Shown: positions 26,849-38,078 of the stretch, in pieces
How positions within the stretch are numbered: the first letter of the stretch is position 1
Layout: each line of letters begins with the position of its first letter
From: Deltaproteobacteria bacterium
GTDB taxonomy: Bacteria; JAMCPX01
NCBI GenBank assembly: GCA_023382265.1
Contig: JAMCPX010000061.1
Coordinates: 1 to 64,000, forward strand
Length of the DNA: 64,000 bases
Reading direction: 5' to 3'
Made by a program: the position numbers and the translations under genes
The notes under the pieces: generated by a model
Databases searched by the model: none
What the model was told of the DNA's origin: nothing
The model's input: only the letters and a program-made list of their open reading frames with translations

Positions 26849-28216
26849 ATGGAACTAAATGGTAAAAATGTTGCTATAATAGGCATTGGTAAGACAGGGA
26901 TTGCAACAGCAGATTTTTTATACAAAAAGGGCGCTTCTATGACATGCTTTGATCAGAAGCCATTATACGGAATTGATAATTTAAATACTTTAAAATCGTG
27001 GAATGCAAAGATAATTGATAATTGGGATGGTAAGCATGTAGGCAAATTTGATTATGTTATCGTAAGCCCGGGCGTGCCGATGTCATTGGAAGGGATAACA
27101 GAAGCGAGAACAAAGAGTATAGAGGTTATCAGCGAGATAGAGCTTGCATGTAGATTTACGGATAAGAAGATAATAGGCATAACCGGCACAAATGGTAAAA
27201 GTACAACAGTTACGGTTGCCGGACAGATTCTAAATAATGCAGGGATAAAGACAGGGGTCGGCGGTAATATCGGGACCCCGTTTATAGAGCTTATAGATCA
27301 CGATCAAGGTTACGGATTATACCTGCTTGAGCTGTCGAGCTATCAACTCGAAGGTATCATCACATTCAGACCATGGATTTCGGTACTTTTGAACATTACA
27401 GAGGATCACCTTGATCGTTACGGGAACATGAATGAATATGCTCAGGCTAAATTTAGAATATTCATGAACCAGTCTCAGAGCGATTACGCGATAATCAATG
27501 CGGAAGATGTTATTACCGTTAAATCAAGGCATAAGATTAGGGCAAAAACGTATAGCTTCTCTATAAATAAAAGGAACAGGAGAGGTGCTTATTATAACAA
27601 TAATAAGATTATATATGTTGACGGCTCTGAAAACAAATCAGAATTTACAGTTAAGAATCCATCATTGAATGGTGTTCACAATATTCAGAACACCATGGCA
27701 GGAATAATAATCGCAAGGCTGCTTGATGTTCAGGATGAAAGCATACAATCAACATTGGATAAATTTAAGGGATTATCACACAGGATAGAGCTTGTGTCGG
27801 AGATCAATAAAATAAAATACTATGATGATTCTAAGGCTACGAATGTAGATTCTGTCCGCGTGGCTTTAAAGAGCTTTGCAGAACCAGTTATTCTTATAAT
27901 GGGAGGAAGAGATAAGGGCGGAGACTATAGTCCGCTCTCTGAGCTGATTAAGAACAGGGTAAAACTTTTAATCGTTATGGGTGAGGCAAAGGAAAATATC
28001 CTTAATACGTTTAGAGGTATGGTTGATTATATTGTAGTTCAGAACATGGAAGAGGCAGTGAATAAATCTTATGAACATGCACGGGCAGGAGATGTAGTAC
28101 TTCTTTCTCCTGCATGCTCAAGTTTTGATATGTTCCGGGATTACAAACAGCGTGGTGATGTATTCAAAGAAGCTGTCTTAAAATTAACGAAGGAAAATGC
28201 TCATGAAGGGATATGA
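26849..28216 (+). CDS. murD: UDP-MurNAc-L-Ala--D-Glu ligase MurD
   Basis: A 455-residue Mur ligase adding D-glutamate. N-terminal Rossmann-like domain (VAIIGIGKTGIATADFL), ATP loop GITGTNGKSTTV at about residues 111-122, ITEDHLDRYG, and the C-terminal signature YYDDSKATNVDSV with MGGRDKGGDY. Normal length. It runs past the ftsW start by 14 bases. Confidence 0.96.
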   Translation: MELNGKNVAIIGIGKTGIATADFLYKKGASMTCFDQKPLYGIDNLNTLKSWNAKIIDNWDGKHVGKFDYVIVSPGVPMSLEGITEARTKSIEVISEIELACRFTDKKIIGITGTNGKSTTVTVAGQILNNAGIKTGVGGNIGTPFIELIDHDQGYGLYLLELSSYQLEGIITFRPWISVLLNITEDHLDRYGNMNEYAQAKFRIFMNQSQSDYAIINAEDVITVKSRHKIRAKTYSFSINKRNRRGAYYNNNKIIYVDGSENKSEFTVKNPSLNGVHNIQNTMAGIIIARLLDVQDESIQSTLDKFKGLSHRIELVSEINKIKYYDDSKATNVDSVRVALKSFAEPVILIMGGRDKGGDYSPLSELIKNRVKLLIVMGEAKENILNTFRGMVDYIVVQNMEEAVNKSYEHARAGDVVLLSPACSSFDMFRDYKQRGDVFKEAVLKLTKENAHEGI

Positions 28217-29321
28217 TCGCGGAATAATCATTGCAACATTCGGTTTGTGTATATTCGGGGTCATAATGGTCTTCAGCGCAAGTTCTATATATGCACTGCA
28301 GGAATACGGTAGTAAATATTACTTTGTAAAAAGGCAGGTCATTTATCTTATAATCGGTTTTATATCGGCTGCTGTTGCAGCCGGGATTGATATAAATATA
28401 ATAAGAAAATACATCTGGTTTTTGTATGGAGCTATCATTCTGGCATTGATACTCGTATTCGTTCCGCACATAGGTGTAGTTGTAAGCGGATCGCACAGGT
28501 GGATAAAATTATGGCATTTCTCGGTACAGCCTTCGGAGTTCGCAAAGCCTATTTTAATACTGCTTATCGCACATGTACTTGATGAAAAGATTCAGAGGGC
28601 AAACAATCCAACGCCGGTTTTACTCCCGCTTGTATATACAGGTATTATGAGTTTTTTTATACTTCTGCAGCCCGATTTCGGCAGTGTAATCATCATAGTT
28701 TCGGTTGTATTTTTTATACTGTTTCTCCTGGGAGCCGATATTATGCAGCTTGTTTTTGCCGTCGTATCTGTAATCCCGGTAGCTGTTATGCTGGTGCTTC
28801 ATTCAAGCTACAGACTCAATCGTATAAAAGGGTTCCTTGATCCATGGGAACATTCGAACACATCCGGTTTTCAAATTATACAATCGGCAATTGCCTACGG
28901 ATCGGGCGGGATAACTGGCGTAGGACTCGGCAACAGTTTTGAAAAGTTGTTTTATCTGCCCGAGGCGCACACGGACTTTATTTTTTCTGTTATAGCAGAA
29001 GAGCTGGGTTTTATAGGCGTTGTGATTGTTGTAGGTGTTTTTATATACCTAATTCATAAGATGTTAAGTGTGGGATTCAGAGCAGAAGGTGTGTTTACAA
29101 AGGCAACGGTTTTTGGACTGACACTGTTTATAGCACTGCAGTCTATTATAAACATCGGAGTTACACTCGGCTTACTTCCGACAAAGGGGCTTACAATCCC
29201 ATTCATAAGCTATGGGGGCAGTTCACTTGTTGCGAATCTCATTTCAATAGGTATTATACTTAATTTAACAAAAAGGGTAAATGATGGAGAGGATGAAGTT
29301 AATTATAGCAGGTGGGGGTAG
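28203..29321 (+). CDS. ftsW: septal peptidoglycan glycosyltransferase FtsW
   Basis: A 372-residue SEDS-family membrane protein with about ten helices; it polymerises septal glycan with FtsI. Motifs: RWIKLWHFSVQPSEFAKP, the conserved aspartate region HTDFIFSVIAEELGFIG and PFISYGGSSLVANL. ATG 28203 is eight bases from AAGGA and is preferred over ATG 28197, which is too close. Its end overlaps the murG start by about 40 bases in another frame, an unusually long overlap. Confidence 0.95.
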   Translation: MKGYDRGIIIATFGLCIFGVIMVFSASSIYALQEYGSKYYFVKRQVIYLIIGFISAAVAAGIDINIIRKYIWFLYGAIILALILVFVPHIGVVVSGSHRWIKLWHFSVQPSEFAKPILILLIAHVLDEKIQRANNPTPVLLPLVYTGIMSFFILLQPDFGSVIIIVSVVFFILFLLGADIMQLVFAVVSVIPVAVMLVLHSSYRLNRIKGFLDPWEHSNTSGFQIIQSAIAYGSGGITGVGLGNSFEKLFYLPEAHTDFIFSVIAEELGFIGVVIVVGVFIYLIHKMLSVGFRAEGVFTKATVFGLTLFIALQSIINIGVTLGLLPTKGLTIPFISYGGSSLVANLISIGIILNLTKRVNDGEDEVNYSRWG

Positions 29322-30363
29322 TGGTGGACATTTCTTTCCTGCTATGTCTGTTGTGCAAGAAATCATCAGGAGGGATGTAGGTATGGAGTATCTCTATGTT
29401 GGGACCGAGGATGGTATAGAGAGCAGAAAATGGAATTTGCCGGAGAAGAACAGAATTCTTCTAAATGTCAGAGGCTTTAAGAACAAGGGTATGGTGGATA
29501 AAATGGCTGCGATATCACTCCTTGCCGGTTCAATAAAAAAATCATACGGGATCATCAATTCATTTAAACCCCAGGCTGTGCTTGGTGTCGGGGGTTATGC
29601 ATCTTTTCCTTTAGTGATTACTGCCGCTATTATGGGTATACCAACCGCGGTTCATGAGCAAAACTCTATCCCAGGCCTTGCCAATAAGATTTTAGCAAGG
29701 TTTTCAAAGTCAATATTCATATCCTTCGGTGTCTCAAAGAATTATTTTCCCCCAAATAAAGTTGTCCTTACCGGGTTGCCGGTAAGGTTTAGCAGTACGC
29801 CGTCTAAAAAGTCGAATTCTGGTATTAAAACGATACTGATCCTCGGCGGTAGCCAAGGTGCAGCACAGATAAACAAGATGATGGTATCATCGCTCCAGGG
29901 ACTAAAAGATAAAAAAGATACAATTCTGTTCATACACCAAACGGGTACCGCTGATTATAAAGCGGTAAAAGATGCTTATAAAGCGTACGGCTTTAACGCA
30001 CAGGTTTATGATTTTATAGATGATATGAGTTCTGCATTTTTACAGGCAGATATTGCGATCTCCAGAGCAGGGGCTTCTACATTATTTGAACTCGCATTGT
30101 TTGGTATTCCGTGCATACTGATTCCTTATCCGCATGCTGCATCCGACCACCAGTCTATCAATGCAGCAGAGGTTGCCAATGCTGGCGGTGCAATACTGAT
30201 ATCAAAGGATACTGACGGTGTACCAATGGTGGTTGATGCCGTACATTTATTATTATCGGATCAGAACAGGCTTATTGCAATGTCTGAATCAATGAGAAGA
30301 TGGTCCAAACCCGATGCATCAAAGGATATAGTTGATGGATTGATGAGGCTTAAGAAGGCTTAA
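29281..30363 (+). CDS. murG: UDP-GlcNAc:lipid I N-acetylglucosaminyltransferase MurG
   Basis: A 360-residue peripheral membrane GT28 enzyme converting lipid I to lipid II. The N-terminal loop [11 protein letters not shown] is the family glycine-rich motif; [21 protein letters not shown] and the UDP-GlcNAc site [11 protein letters not shown] with [10 protein letters not shown] follow. Starts at 29281, 29284 or 29293 are all open; ATG 29293 (MKLIIAGGG) begins the conserved part. I keep the longest, which has AAAGGG just upstream. Confidence 0.95.
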   Translation: MMERMKLIIAGGGSGGHFFPAMSVVQEIIRRDVGMEYLYVGTEDGIESRKWNLPEKNRILLNVRGFKNKGMVDKMAAISLLAGSIKKSYGIINSFKPQAVLGVGGYASFPLVITAAIMGIPTAVHEQNSIPGLANKILARFSKSIFISFGVSKNYFPPNKVVLTGLPVRFSSTPSKKSNSGIKTILILGGSQGAAQINKMMVSSLQGLKDKKDTILFIHQTGTADYKAVKDAYKAYGFNAQVYDFIDDMSSAFLQADIAISRAGASTLFELALFGIPCILIPYPHAASDHQSINAAEVANAGGAILISKDTDGVPMVVDAVHLLLSDQNRLIAMSESMRRWSKPDASKDIVDGLMRLKKA

Positions 30364-30364
30364 T

Positions 30365-31741
30365 ATGCATAAAAGAATAAAACATATTCATTTTGTTGGT
30401 ATAGGCGGTTCCGGCATGAACGGCATTGCCGAGTTGCTCCTGAATATTGGTTACATGGTAAGCGGATCAGATCTTAAGGCATCGAAGATAACAGAAAGGC
30501 TCGGGTCACTTGGCGCAAAGATTATGATTGGTCATAAAGCTGATAATGTTAATGACGCACATGTTATTGTTTACTCATCAGCAGTAAAACCCGATAATCC
30601 GGAACTCATGTACGCAAGGAGTCATGGAATTCCCGTTATACCGAGGGCCGAAATGCTTAGTGAATTAATGAGGGTCAAATATGCAATCGCCATTGCGGGC
30701 AGCCACGGTAAAACAACGACAACATCACTTATATCGGTCATGCTTACAATCGCAGGGCTTGATCCTACGAGTGTTGTTGGCGGAAAGGTGAACATATTCG
30801 GCTCAAACGCAAAACTCGGACAGAGCGAGTATCTTGTTGCAGAGGCGGATGAAAGCGACGGCAGTTTTCTCAGACTGAGTCCCACGATAGCTGTTGTTAC
30901 GAACATTGACCCCGAGCATCTTGATTACTATAAGACTTTTGAGAGTGAGAAGTCCGCTTTTGTTGAATTTTTAAATAAGGTTCCGTTCTACGGGCTTTCC
31001 GTACTATGCCTGGATGAAGAAAATGTTGCATCAATAATCCCGCAGATTCATACGCGCAGGATTACTTACGGGCTTTCGGCGCAGGCTGACGTTATCGGAA
31101 GGGATGTTTCTATTCTTGCAGGTTACTCAACCTTTTTTGCCTCTGTAAGAGGTGTTGATTATGGTGGTTTTAGATTAAACATACCAGGCAAGCATAATGT
31201 TTACAATGCGCTTGCTGCAATTGCGGTTGGTGCAGAACTGGAGATCGAACCGGAAAAGATAAGGGAAGGCATTGCAAAGTTCAATGGCGTAGAACGAAGG
31301 TTCCAGATAAAAGGAGAAGTAAACGGTATTGTCGTGGTTGACGATTACGGGCATCATCCCAAAGAGATAAAAGCTACCCTGACTGCTGCAAAAAATGGTT
31401 GGAATAAAAGGCTTGTAGTCGTATTTCAACCGCACAGGTACACAAGAACAATGTTTTTGTTTGATGATTTCCTTACTGCATTTTATCAGGCTGACGTACT
31501 TATCATAACCGATATTTACCCGGCAGGAGAAGAACCGATTGAAGGTGTAAATTCTTATAAGCTTGTAAGTAAATTAAATGACATGGGCTATAAAGACGTA
31601 AGATATATACAGGGGAAGGATAAAATTGCAGAAGAACTTGAACGCACTGTTAAACCTGGAGATATGGTTATTACACTCGGTGCCGGTGATATATGGACGG
31701 TCGGGGATGCACTCATAAAGAGGCTGCAAACAAATGATTGA
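30365..31741 (+). CDS. murC: UDP-MurNAc--L-Ala ligase MurC
   Basis: A 458-residue Mur ligase adding the first residue, L-Ala. N-terminal [20 protein letters not shown] loop [14 protein letters not shown] at about residues 111-124, [10 protein letters not shown], and the C-terminal [14 protein letters not shown] and FQPHRYTRT motifs. Standard length, one base after the murG stop, overlapping murB by eight bases. Confidence 0.96.
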   Translation: MHKRIKHIHFVGIGGSGMNGIAELLLNIGYMVSGSDLKASKITERLGSLGAKIMIGHKADNVNDAHVIVYSSAVKPDNPELMYARSHGIPVIPRAEMLSELMRVKYAIAIAGSHGKTTTTSLISVMLTIAGLDPTSVVGGKVNIFGSNAKLGQSEYLVAEADESDGSFLRLSPTIAVVTNIDPEHLDYYKTFESEKSAFVEFLNKVPFYGLSVLCLDEENVASIIPQIHTRRITYGLSAQADVIGRDVSILAGYSTFFASVRGVDYGGFRLNIPGKHNVYNALAAIAVGAELEIEPEKIREGIAKFNGVERRFQIKGEVNGIVVVDDYGHHPKEIKATLTAAKNGWNKRLVVVFQPHRYTRTMFLFDDFLTAFYQADVLIITDIYPAGEEPIEGVNSYKLVSKLNDMGYKDVRYIQGKDKIAEELERTVKPGDMVITLGAGDIWTVGDALIKRLQTND

Positions 31742-32654
31742 TTTTAATGTTTTAGAGAAAATGGTGAGAGGCAGTGTTAATCTTAATGTTATGATGAAGG
31801 ATTACACGAGTATGTGTGTTGGCGGCCCGTGTGTGTGTTTGTTTACTCCCGAGGATAAGGATGATCTCCTCAAGTTTATTGACTGGGCAAGGTCAAACAG
31901 CCAGAGGTATTTGGTTATTGGTGCAGGAACAAACATCCTTGTAAAGGATGGCGGGATAAAGCTACCGCTTATAAGGATAAAAGACACTCTTGATTCAATC
32001 GAGGTAGAGAATCAGGATGACGTATCTGTAACATTAAAAGTTGGTGCAGGCAAACCGCTTGCAGGGATTGTTAAGTATTGTGCGGATAATGGATTTACAG
32101 GAATTGAGCCGCTTGCCGGTATTCCCGGTACACTTGGCGGTGCAATATATATGAATGCAGGGACCGGGAAGGAAACCATATCGGACGTTATCGAAGCCGT
32201 TACATTCATAGAGAGAACCGGTAAGATAAAGACGTTTGAAAAGGACGATATGGGGTTTGGCTATAGGAAATGCAGTGCATTATCCACAAGCACTATTGTT
32301 ACCTCGGCAGTGATAAAACTCGGCAGATCGTCTACCGTAAAGGTTCAAAAAAGGGTAGAAGAAATTGTAAAAAACAAGGCACAGATCCAGCCGCTCAATT
32401 ATCCAAGTGCAGGCTCGATTTTTAAAAATTTAAAAAAGAAAAAGGCATGGGAGATGCTTGATGAAGCAGGTATGAGAGGTGTGAGGGTAAGAAATGCAAA
32501 GTATTCGGAGCTTCACACAAATTTTATAATTAATACCGGCGGTGCTACTGCTACCGATGTACTGGCACTAATAGATGCGGGTATGGAAAAAGTAAAAGAA
32601 AAAACAGGATTAAAATTAGAGTTGGAAGTAATCATAGTTGGTGAGGATCAATGA
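31734..32654 (+). CDS. murB: UDP-N-acetylenolpyruvoylglucosamine reductase MurB
   Basis: A 306-residue FAD enzyme reducing enolpyruvyl-UDP-GlcNAc to UDP-MurNAc. FAD-binding [12 protein letters not shown], then [28 protein letters not shown] and PSAGSIFKN with the catalytic serine. It has the shorter type II form without the extra loop of E. coli MurB. The stop overlaps ddl as ATGA. Confidence 0.96.
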   Translation: MIDFNVLEKMVRGSVNLNVMMKDYTSMCVGGPCVCLFTPEDKDDLLKFIDWARSNSQRYLVIGAGTNILVKDGGIKLPLIRIKDTLDSIEVENQDDVSVTLKVGAGKPLAGIVKYCADNGFTGIEPLAGIPGTLGGAIYMNAGTGKETISDVIEAVTFIERTGKIKTFEKDDMGFGYRKCSALSTSTIVTSAVIKLGRSSTVKVQKRVEEIVKNKAQIQPLNYPSAGSIFKNLKKKKAWEMLDEAGMRGVRVRNAKYSELHTNFIINTGGATATDVLALIDAGMEKVKEKTGLKLELEVIIVGEDQ

Positions 32655-33592
32655 ATGGTATAAATAAAAGAACTAAAATAGGTGTATTACTCGGAGGTTT
32701 ATCCTCTGAAAGGGATGTATCAATTCAATCAGGCGAAAATGTATTAAAAGCACTCAGCTTGCTCGGATATGATGTCTTAAGAATTGATGTCAATAAGGCT
32801 TTACCCGCAGTGTTAAGAGAACACGATGTGCAGGTCGTTTTTAATGCGCTTCATGGGAGGTATGGGGAGGATGGTGCTGTTCAGGGCTTACTCGAGATAA
32901 TGGGTATCCCATATACAGGCTCTGGTGTTACAGCGAGCGCAATAGCAATGGATAAATTACTCACAAAGCATATCCTCACAAGCGCCGGCATTCTTACGCC
33001 GCCGTACATAGTTATAGATAAGGCGGATATTCCTTATGAGAGTGTATTGGAAGAATGCGGGATAAATTTACCGTACGTCGTTAAGCCGTCTAAAGAAGGT
33101 TCAAGCGTAGGGATGAGCGTAGTATCAAGTTCATCACAGCTTAAGGAGGCATTAGATATTGCACTAAAGTATAGTGATCGTGTTTTGATAGAGCGTTTTA
33201 TAGAAGGCAGGGATATAACGGTTGCCATTTATCGGAACAAGGTGCTCGGTTCTATGGAGATCGAAACACCGGCCGGTTTTCTCGATTACGATTCCAAGTA
33301 TACGCCAGGGAAAGAGACGTTTTTTATCCCGCCAAGAATACCGGCAGAGGTCATTAAAGCAGCAGAAGAGGATGCATTAAAAGCCCATAATTTAATTGGG
33401 TGTGATTTTTATTCCCGTATTGATTTCAGGGCAGCGCCTGGCGGCAGGGTCTATATGTTGGAAATAAATACGTTGCCGGGTCTTACCCATTTAAGCCATG
33501 TCCCTAAAATAGCAGAATCGATTGGTATGAAATATGATGAGCTCGTTGAGGGTGTAGTGAAATCGGCAAGGCTAAAAGGGGGTAACGGGTGA
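32651..33592 (+). CDS. ddl: D-alanine--D-alanine ligase
   Basis: A 313-residue ATP-grasp enzyme joining two D-Ala residues for MurF. GGLSSERDVSIQSG near the N-terminus, HGRYGEDGAVQGLLE, YVVKPSKEGSSVGMSV (ATP binding), GRDITVAI and the metal-binding end YMLEINTLPGLT. Located between murB and ftsQ as in proteobacterial dcw clusters. Confidence 0.96.
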   Translation: MNGINKRTKIGVLLGGLSSERDVSIQSGENVLKALSLLGYDVLRIDVNKALPAVLREHDVQVVFNALHGRYGEDGAVQGLLEIMGIPYTGSGVTASAIAMDKLLTKHILTSAGILTPPYIVIDKADIPYESVLEECGINLPYVVKPSKEGSSVGMSVVSSSSQLKEALDIALKYSDRVLIERFIEGRDITVAIYRNKVLGSMEIETPAGFLDYDSKYTPGKETFFIPPRIPAEVIKAAEEDALKAHNLIGCDFYSRIDFRAAPGGRVYMLEINTLPGLTHLSHVPKIAESIGMKYDELVEGVVKSARLKGGNG

Positions 33593-34467
33593 ATAGATTT
33601 ATGCCTTATGATTTTAACTCAAGGTTGCGTAAAGCATCAAACAGGAGATTTAAAAATTACGGGAAGGTTCGTGTATACATGAAATATCTGCTTTATGTTT
33701 CTTTGATTGCCGGGTTAATAACCGGCGGATATATGCTGTTTATACAGGCGGAAAGTTTATTAATGGTATCTCCATTGTTTGCATTGAAACAACTTGAAAT
33801 AAAGGGTTATGAAAAGGTTCAGCCATCAGAGATAGCAAGTGCCTCGGGACTTAAATTCGGAGAAAACATATTCTCTATTTCATTAAACAATGTTAGAAAG
33901 AATATTATGACAATACCATGGATAAAAAGTATCTCTATTAGGAAATCGCCGCCGCACAAGATTGAAATAGCGGTCTCAGAAAGAAATGCATACTGTCTGG
34001 TGCTTATGGATCACCTCTACTATGTTGATAGTGAAGGGGTAATATTTAAAATGGTATCGGATAATAATGCAACAAATTATCCCGTTATTACGGGGATGAC
34101 CGGGGACGGCAGACGATTTATAGGTGAAGCATTGCGGCCGGTTGTTAACGCAGTATCCGTTCTTCAGGCAATCGACAAATATTCTCTTATAACGGCTAAA
34201 GACATTTCAGAGATTCATATAAACAGTAACGGCTACTCTATTATTACCATGGATGGTTTATTGATCAGGTTTGGAGATGATTCAATAGGAACTGAAATAG
34301 AAAATCTTAACAGCATAATTACATACTTTGGCGGTGAAATGCAGATGTTTTCTTCAATAGATCTCAGGTTTTCCGATGAGGGAATTTTAAAATACAAACA
34401 GCTCTTTGCAAGCACAGATGCCGTTAATCAAATAAAGGAGGTGAACAACTTTGCAGAAAAAGAATAA
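33589..34467 (+). CDS. ftsQ: cell division protein FtsQ
   Basis: A 292-residue bitopic protein. One membrane helix at about residues 30-55, then a POTRA domain (LKQLEIKGYEKVQPSEIASA, WIKSISIRKSPPHKIEIAV) and the beta domain. It bridges FtsL/FtsB to the divisome in the periplasm. Starts at GTG 33589, overlapping the ddl stop, after AAAAGGGGG at good spacing. Its coding end runs past the TTG start of ftsA. Confidence 0.92.
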   Translation: MNRFMPYDFNSRLRKASNRRFKNYGKVRVYMKYLLYVSLIAGLITGGYMLFIQAESLLMVSPLFALKQLEIKGYEKVQPSEIASASGLKFGENIFSISLNNVRKNIMTIPWIKSISIRKSPPHKIEIAVSERNAYCLVLMDHLYYVDSEGVIFKMVSDNNATNYPVITGMTGDGRRFIGEALRPVVNAVSVLQAIDKYSLITAKDISEIHINSNGYSIITMDGLLIRFGDDSIGTEIENLNSIITYFGGEMQMFSSIDLRFSDEGILKYKQLFASTDAVNQIKEVNNFAEKE

Positions 34468-35695
34468 CATAATTGTAGGGCTTGATATAGGTACAACAAA
34501 GATATGTGCCATAGTAGGTGAAATTAACGAAGGGAATATTGACATCATTGGTATAGGCAAGGTTTCCCCATCAAAAGGACTTAGCAAAGGGAATATTATC
34601 AATATTGAATCAACCGTTAAAGCCATAAAGCAGGCTGTAGAAGAGGCAGAACTGATGGCAGATTTCGAGATAACCAATGTTTATACCGGCATAGCAGGTG
34701 ATCACATAAAAAGTTTTAACAGTAACGGTGTTATAGCTATAAAAGACAGAGAGGTCAAAATAGCGGATATAAAAAGGGTTATTGATGCGGCAAAGGCTAT
34801 GCCGATACCGGCAGATAAAGAGGTGATTCACGTTATCCCGCATGAGTTTATTATTGATGATCAGGGAGGTATAAAAGATCCACTGGGAATGTCCGGCATA
34901 AGGCTTGAGGTAAAAGTGCACATTGTTACAGCGAATGTATCTTCTGCAATGAATATAGTAAAATCGTGCAACAAGTCAGGACTGACGGTATCCGATGTGG
35001 TGCTCCAATCTATCGCATCGGGCGAGGCTGTTCTTTCTCCGGAAGAAAAGGAGCTTGGAGTAGCTCTTGTGGATATAGGAGGCGGTACAACGGATATAGC
35101 CATATTTTACGATGGTAGCATAAGATACACGAGCGTTATAGCACTGGGCGGCGAGCATCTAACAAAGGATGTATCTGTGGGTCTGAGAACTCCGGTGTAT
35201 GAAGCAGAAAAAATAAAAATAAAGTACGGCACAGCCTTGAAAGCGAATGTGGATAAGTCGGAGATCGTAGAGGTTAAAGGTATAGCTAATAGGAAACCGA
35301 GAACCATATCCAGACAAACACTTGCAGAGATAATTGAACTGAGGACGGAGGAGATCCTTACACTTGTTGATAAAGAGATCAATAAGTCGGGTTTCAAAGA
35401 ATTGATCTCGTCCGGTATTGTTCTTACAGGAGGTAGTGCACTTCTCGACGGTATTGTGGATATCGCTGAACAGATATTTAACCTTCCTGTCAGAGTAGGA
35501 TTTCCTGCATGGGTCGGTGGATTGTCCGATGTTGTTAAAGATCCATCTTTAGCAACCGCTGTAGGACTTGTAATCTATGGAAGCAAGAATGATGCAAATA
35601 CATATTACGGTGGAAGGGATGACGATTTAATGAAAAGGATAAGATCGTTTTTTACAAATATTGCAATAAAATTGTTTATAAAAAAAGGAGGATAA
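34451..35695 (+). CDS. ftsA: cell division actin-like protein FtsA
   Basis: A 414-residue actin-family ATPase that tethers FtsZ to the membrane. [16 protein letters not shown] is the phosphate-1 loop and [16 protein letters not shown] phosphate-2; [12 protein letters not shown] is near the end. The C-terminus ends in an amphipathic stretch ([18 protein letters not shown]) that fits the membrane-targeting helix. The start codon is TTG 34451, set by a near-perfect AAAGGAGGTGA seven bases upstream, inside ftsQ. Confidence 0.95.
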   Translation: MQKKNNIIVGLDIGTTKICAIVGEINEGNIDIIGIGKVSPSKGLSKGNIINIESTVKAIKQAVEEAELMADFEITNVYTGIAGDHIKSFNSNGVIAIKDREVKIADIKRVIDAAKAMPIPADKEVIHVIPHEFIIDDQGGIKDPLGMSGIRLEVKVHIVTANVSSAMNIVKSCNKSGLTVSDVVLQSIASGEAVLSPEEKELGVALVDIGGGTTDIAIFYDGSIRYTSVIALGGEHLTKDVSVGLRTPVYEAEKIKIKYGTALKANVDKSEIVEVKGIANRKPRTISRQTLAEIIELRTEEILTLVDKEINKSGFKELISSGIVLTGGSALLDGIVDIAEQIFNLPVRVGFPAWVGGLSDVVKDPSLATAVGLVIYGSKNDANTYYGGRDDDLMKRIRSFFTNIAIKLFIKKGG

Positions 35696-35696
35696 A

Positions 35697-36848
35697 ATGT
35701 TTGAATTAAGTAACGAGTATCATCATGCTGCAAAGATCAAGGTTGCAGGCGTTGGCGGAGGCGGTGGTAATGCTATAAACACGATGATCAAGCATGGTAT
35801 GAGCGGAGTTGATTTTATAGCTTTAAATACGGACATGCAGGTACTGACAAGGAACAGGGCTTCTCATAAGATACAAATCGGTACAAAATTAACAAAAGGA
35901 CTTGGTGCAGGAGCCAATCCGCAGATCGGGAAGGAAGCTGCGCTTGAGGATGAAGCGAAAATAAAAGAAACTCTTTCGGGTGCCGATATGATCTTCATAA
36001 CAGCGGGTATGGGCGGCGGCACCGGAACAGGAGGAAGCTCCGTTGTTGCGGAGATTGCAAAATCTCTTGGTGCCCTTGTAGTTGCGGTTGTAACCAGGCC
36101 ATTCTCTTTTGAAGGTAAAAAAAGGATCGCACAGGCAGAAAAAGGTATTGAGGAATTGAGTGATTATGTTGATACGCTCATAGTTATCCCGAATGACAGA
36201 TTATTCAATATCTCTGATAATAAGACAACAGCGATTGAAGCTTATGCAAAGGTTGATGAGGTACTTTTACACGCCGTTCGTGGGATATCGGATATTATCA
36301 CAATACCGGGGCTTATAAACGTTGATTTCGCAGATGTAAAGACAGTTATGAGTGAGATGGGTATGGCGATGATGGGTTCCGGTGAGGGAACAGGGGATAA
36401 ACGTGCAAAAGAGGCTGCTCAAAGGGCCATATCAAATCCTTTACTTGAAGACATATCGATCAGCGGTGCCAGAGGGGTACTTATTAATATAACAGGCGAT
36501 GCATCACTTGCCCTTAACGAAGTAAAAGATGTTTGTGATCATATCAAAGAGCAGGTTGACGAGAATGCCAATATAATATACGGTACTGTTATAAATGAAG
36601 ATATAGGAGATAAAGTTTGTGTAACCGTAATAGCAACCGGTTTTGGGGATAGGAAAAAGAAGGATCTTTATCCTAACAAGTTTTCTATTATAACGGGTGA
36701 TAAGAACAGGGATATCCCAACGTTTAAAAGGACGGATAAAAAAATAGGCGAAATTGATTCTGTAAAATCGGTTAAAAAAGTCATGCTCACAGAGTATGAT
36801 AACGATGAACTTGATATCCCAACATTTTTGAGAAAAAAAGCAGATTAA
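35697..36848 (+). CDS. ftsZ: cell division GTPase FtsZ
   Basis: A 383-residue tubulin homologue forming the Z ring. GTP-binding GGGTGTG at residues 106-112, N-terminal [13 protein letters not shown], and [11 protein letters not shown]. The variable linker is short and ends in the conserved C-terminal peptide [11 protein letters not shown], which contacts FtsA. Strong ribosome binding site AAAGGAGG one base after ftsA. Confidence 0.97.
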   Translation: MFELSNEYHHAAKIKVAGVGGGGGNAINTMIKHGMSGVDFIALNTDMQVLTRNRASHKIQIGTKLTKGLGAGANPQIGKEAALEDEAKIKETLSGADMIFITAGMGGGTGTGGSSVVAEIAKSLGALVVAVVTRPFSFEGKKRIAQAEKGIEELSDYVDTLIVIPNDRLFNISDNKTTAIEAYAKVDEVLLHAVRGISDIITIPGLINVDFADVKTVMSEMGMAMMGSGEGTGDKRAKEAAQRAISNPLLEDISISGARGVLINITGDASLALNEVKDVCDHIKEQVDENANIIYGTVINEDIGDKVCVTVIATGFGDRKKKDLYPNKFSIITGDKNRDIPTFKRTDKKIGEIDSVKSVKKVMLTEYDNDELDIPTFLRKKAD

Positions 36849-36852
36849 AATA

Positions 36853-37884
36853 ATGAAATACAGCGAAGCTGGTGTTAATGTTGATAAAGGTAATGCCTTT
36901 GTGGACAGGCTGAAGTCACTTACGAGTACAACCATGAGAAAGGGAATAATAGGCGGTATCGGCGGTTTTGCAGGACTTTTCGAATACGATAAAAAGAGAT
37001 ATAAACGTCCTGTCTTTGTTACATCAACGGATGGAGTCGGTACAAAGCTTAAAATCGCTTTTATGATGGATGTTCATGATACGGTAGGCATAGACCTTGT
37101 TGCAATGAATGTGAACGATGTTATTGTGAACGGTGCAGAGCCGCTGGTTTTTCTTGATTACATTTCAACATCCAGGCTTAAACTGAATGTGGCAGAGAAT
37201 ATAATAAAAGGTATTGTTAAAGGATGTAAACAGGCAAACTGTACTCTAATCGGTGGTGAAACGGCAGAGATGCCGGGATTCTATGCAAAGGACGAGTATG
37301 ATCTTGCCGGATTTGTTGTTGGTGTCGTTGATAGAAACAGGCTGATCACCGGCGGCACTGTAAAAGCTGGTGATGTTCTTATCGGTGTGGGCTCAAACGG
37401 ATTACACAGCAACGGATATTCTTTAGCAAGATATGTGCTTCTTGAGAAGAAAAAGATAAAGTTTAATGCGTATATTGATGAACTTGGCAGTACACTTGGA
37501 GAAGAACTGTTAAAGCCTACCAAGATCTATGTTAAAACGGTTTTATCCTTAGCGGATAACAATCTTATCAAAGCAGCTTCTCATATAACAGGCGGAGGGA
37601 TAATAGATAATCTGCCGAGGGTGTTTCCGGATAATCTTATGGCTGTTATCAGAACGGATTCATGGCAAATACCTCCGATATTCGATATGATAAAATATCT
37701 CGGGAATATCAGTGATGTTGAAATGCTAAGGACATTTAATAATGGTATCGGCATGATACTGATCGTAGCTGAGAAAAATATTGATAAAGTTGTAAATTTG
37801 TTGAAAAGAAAACACGAAAATGCTTACCTTATAGGTGTTATGAAACCACTTCTAAATGGCAAAGACAGAGTGATGTTTGTTTAG
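36853..37884 (+). CDS. purM: phosphoribosylformylglycinamidine cyclo-ligase
   Basis: A 343-residue AIR synthetase of purine biosynthesis. Motifs: STDGVGTKLKIAF, GIDLVAMNVNDVIVNGAEPL, LIGGETAEMPGFY and SHITGGGIIDNLPR. It follows ftsZ by four bases and thus appears to be the last gene of the dcw transcript, an addition not usual in E. coli-type clusters. Confidence 0.96.
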   Translation: MKYSEAGVNVDKGNAFVDRLKSLTSTTMRKGIIGGIGGFAGLFEYDKKRYKRPVFVTSTDGVGTKLKIAFMMDVHDTVGIDLVAMNVNDVIVNGAEPLVFLDYISTSRLKLNVAENIIKGIVKGCKQANCTLIGGETAEMPGFYAKDEYDLAGFVVGVVDRNRLITGGTVKAGDVLIGVGSNGLHSNGYSLARYVLLEKKKIKFNAYIDELGSTLGEELLKPTKIYVKTVLSLADNNLIKAASHITGGGIIDNLPRVFPDNLMAVIRTDSWQIPPIFDMIKYLGNISDVEMLRTFNNGIGMILIVAEKNIDKVVNLLKRKHENAYLIGVMKPLLNGKDRVMFV

Positions 37885-38078
37885 ACCATAATGCAGACTT
37901 TTTGCTTGACAGACATCCATGCGTTTATTTAGTGTCTCTTTCGGGGATCGTTGAACCCCCAGCCTTATAGGCGATGGAAGCTGAGTTGTAAACATAAAGG
38001 ATTATTTTGGCTGTATATATACTTGCATTTTTATAATTTTACTGTTTAAAAAGGATGTAAGAATAAAAGGAGGTATAT
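37885..38078 (+). promoter_or_regulatory. intergenic region with promoter-like elements and hairpins
   Basis: TTGACA at 37906-37911 is followed at 16 bases by TTTAGT (37928-37933). About ten bases later comes GGGG(9)CCCC (37943-37959), then CAGC...GCTG around a GCC/GGC mini-stem (37960-37984). A second possible start has TATAAT at 38032-38037. The DUF3467 gene has AAAGGAGG just before its ATG. I know no riboswitch of this form; it could be a structured leader. Confidence 0.4.

Noticed and set aside
37885-38078. Known riboswitch or SRP/6S RNA
   Set aside because: None of the conserved sequence blocks of SRP, 6S, SAM, fluoride, c-di-GMP or TPP RNAs could be found.
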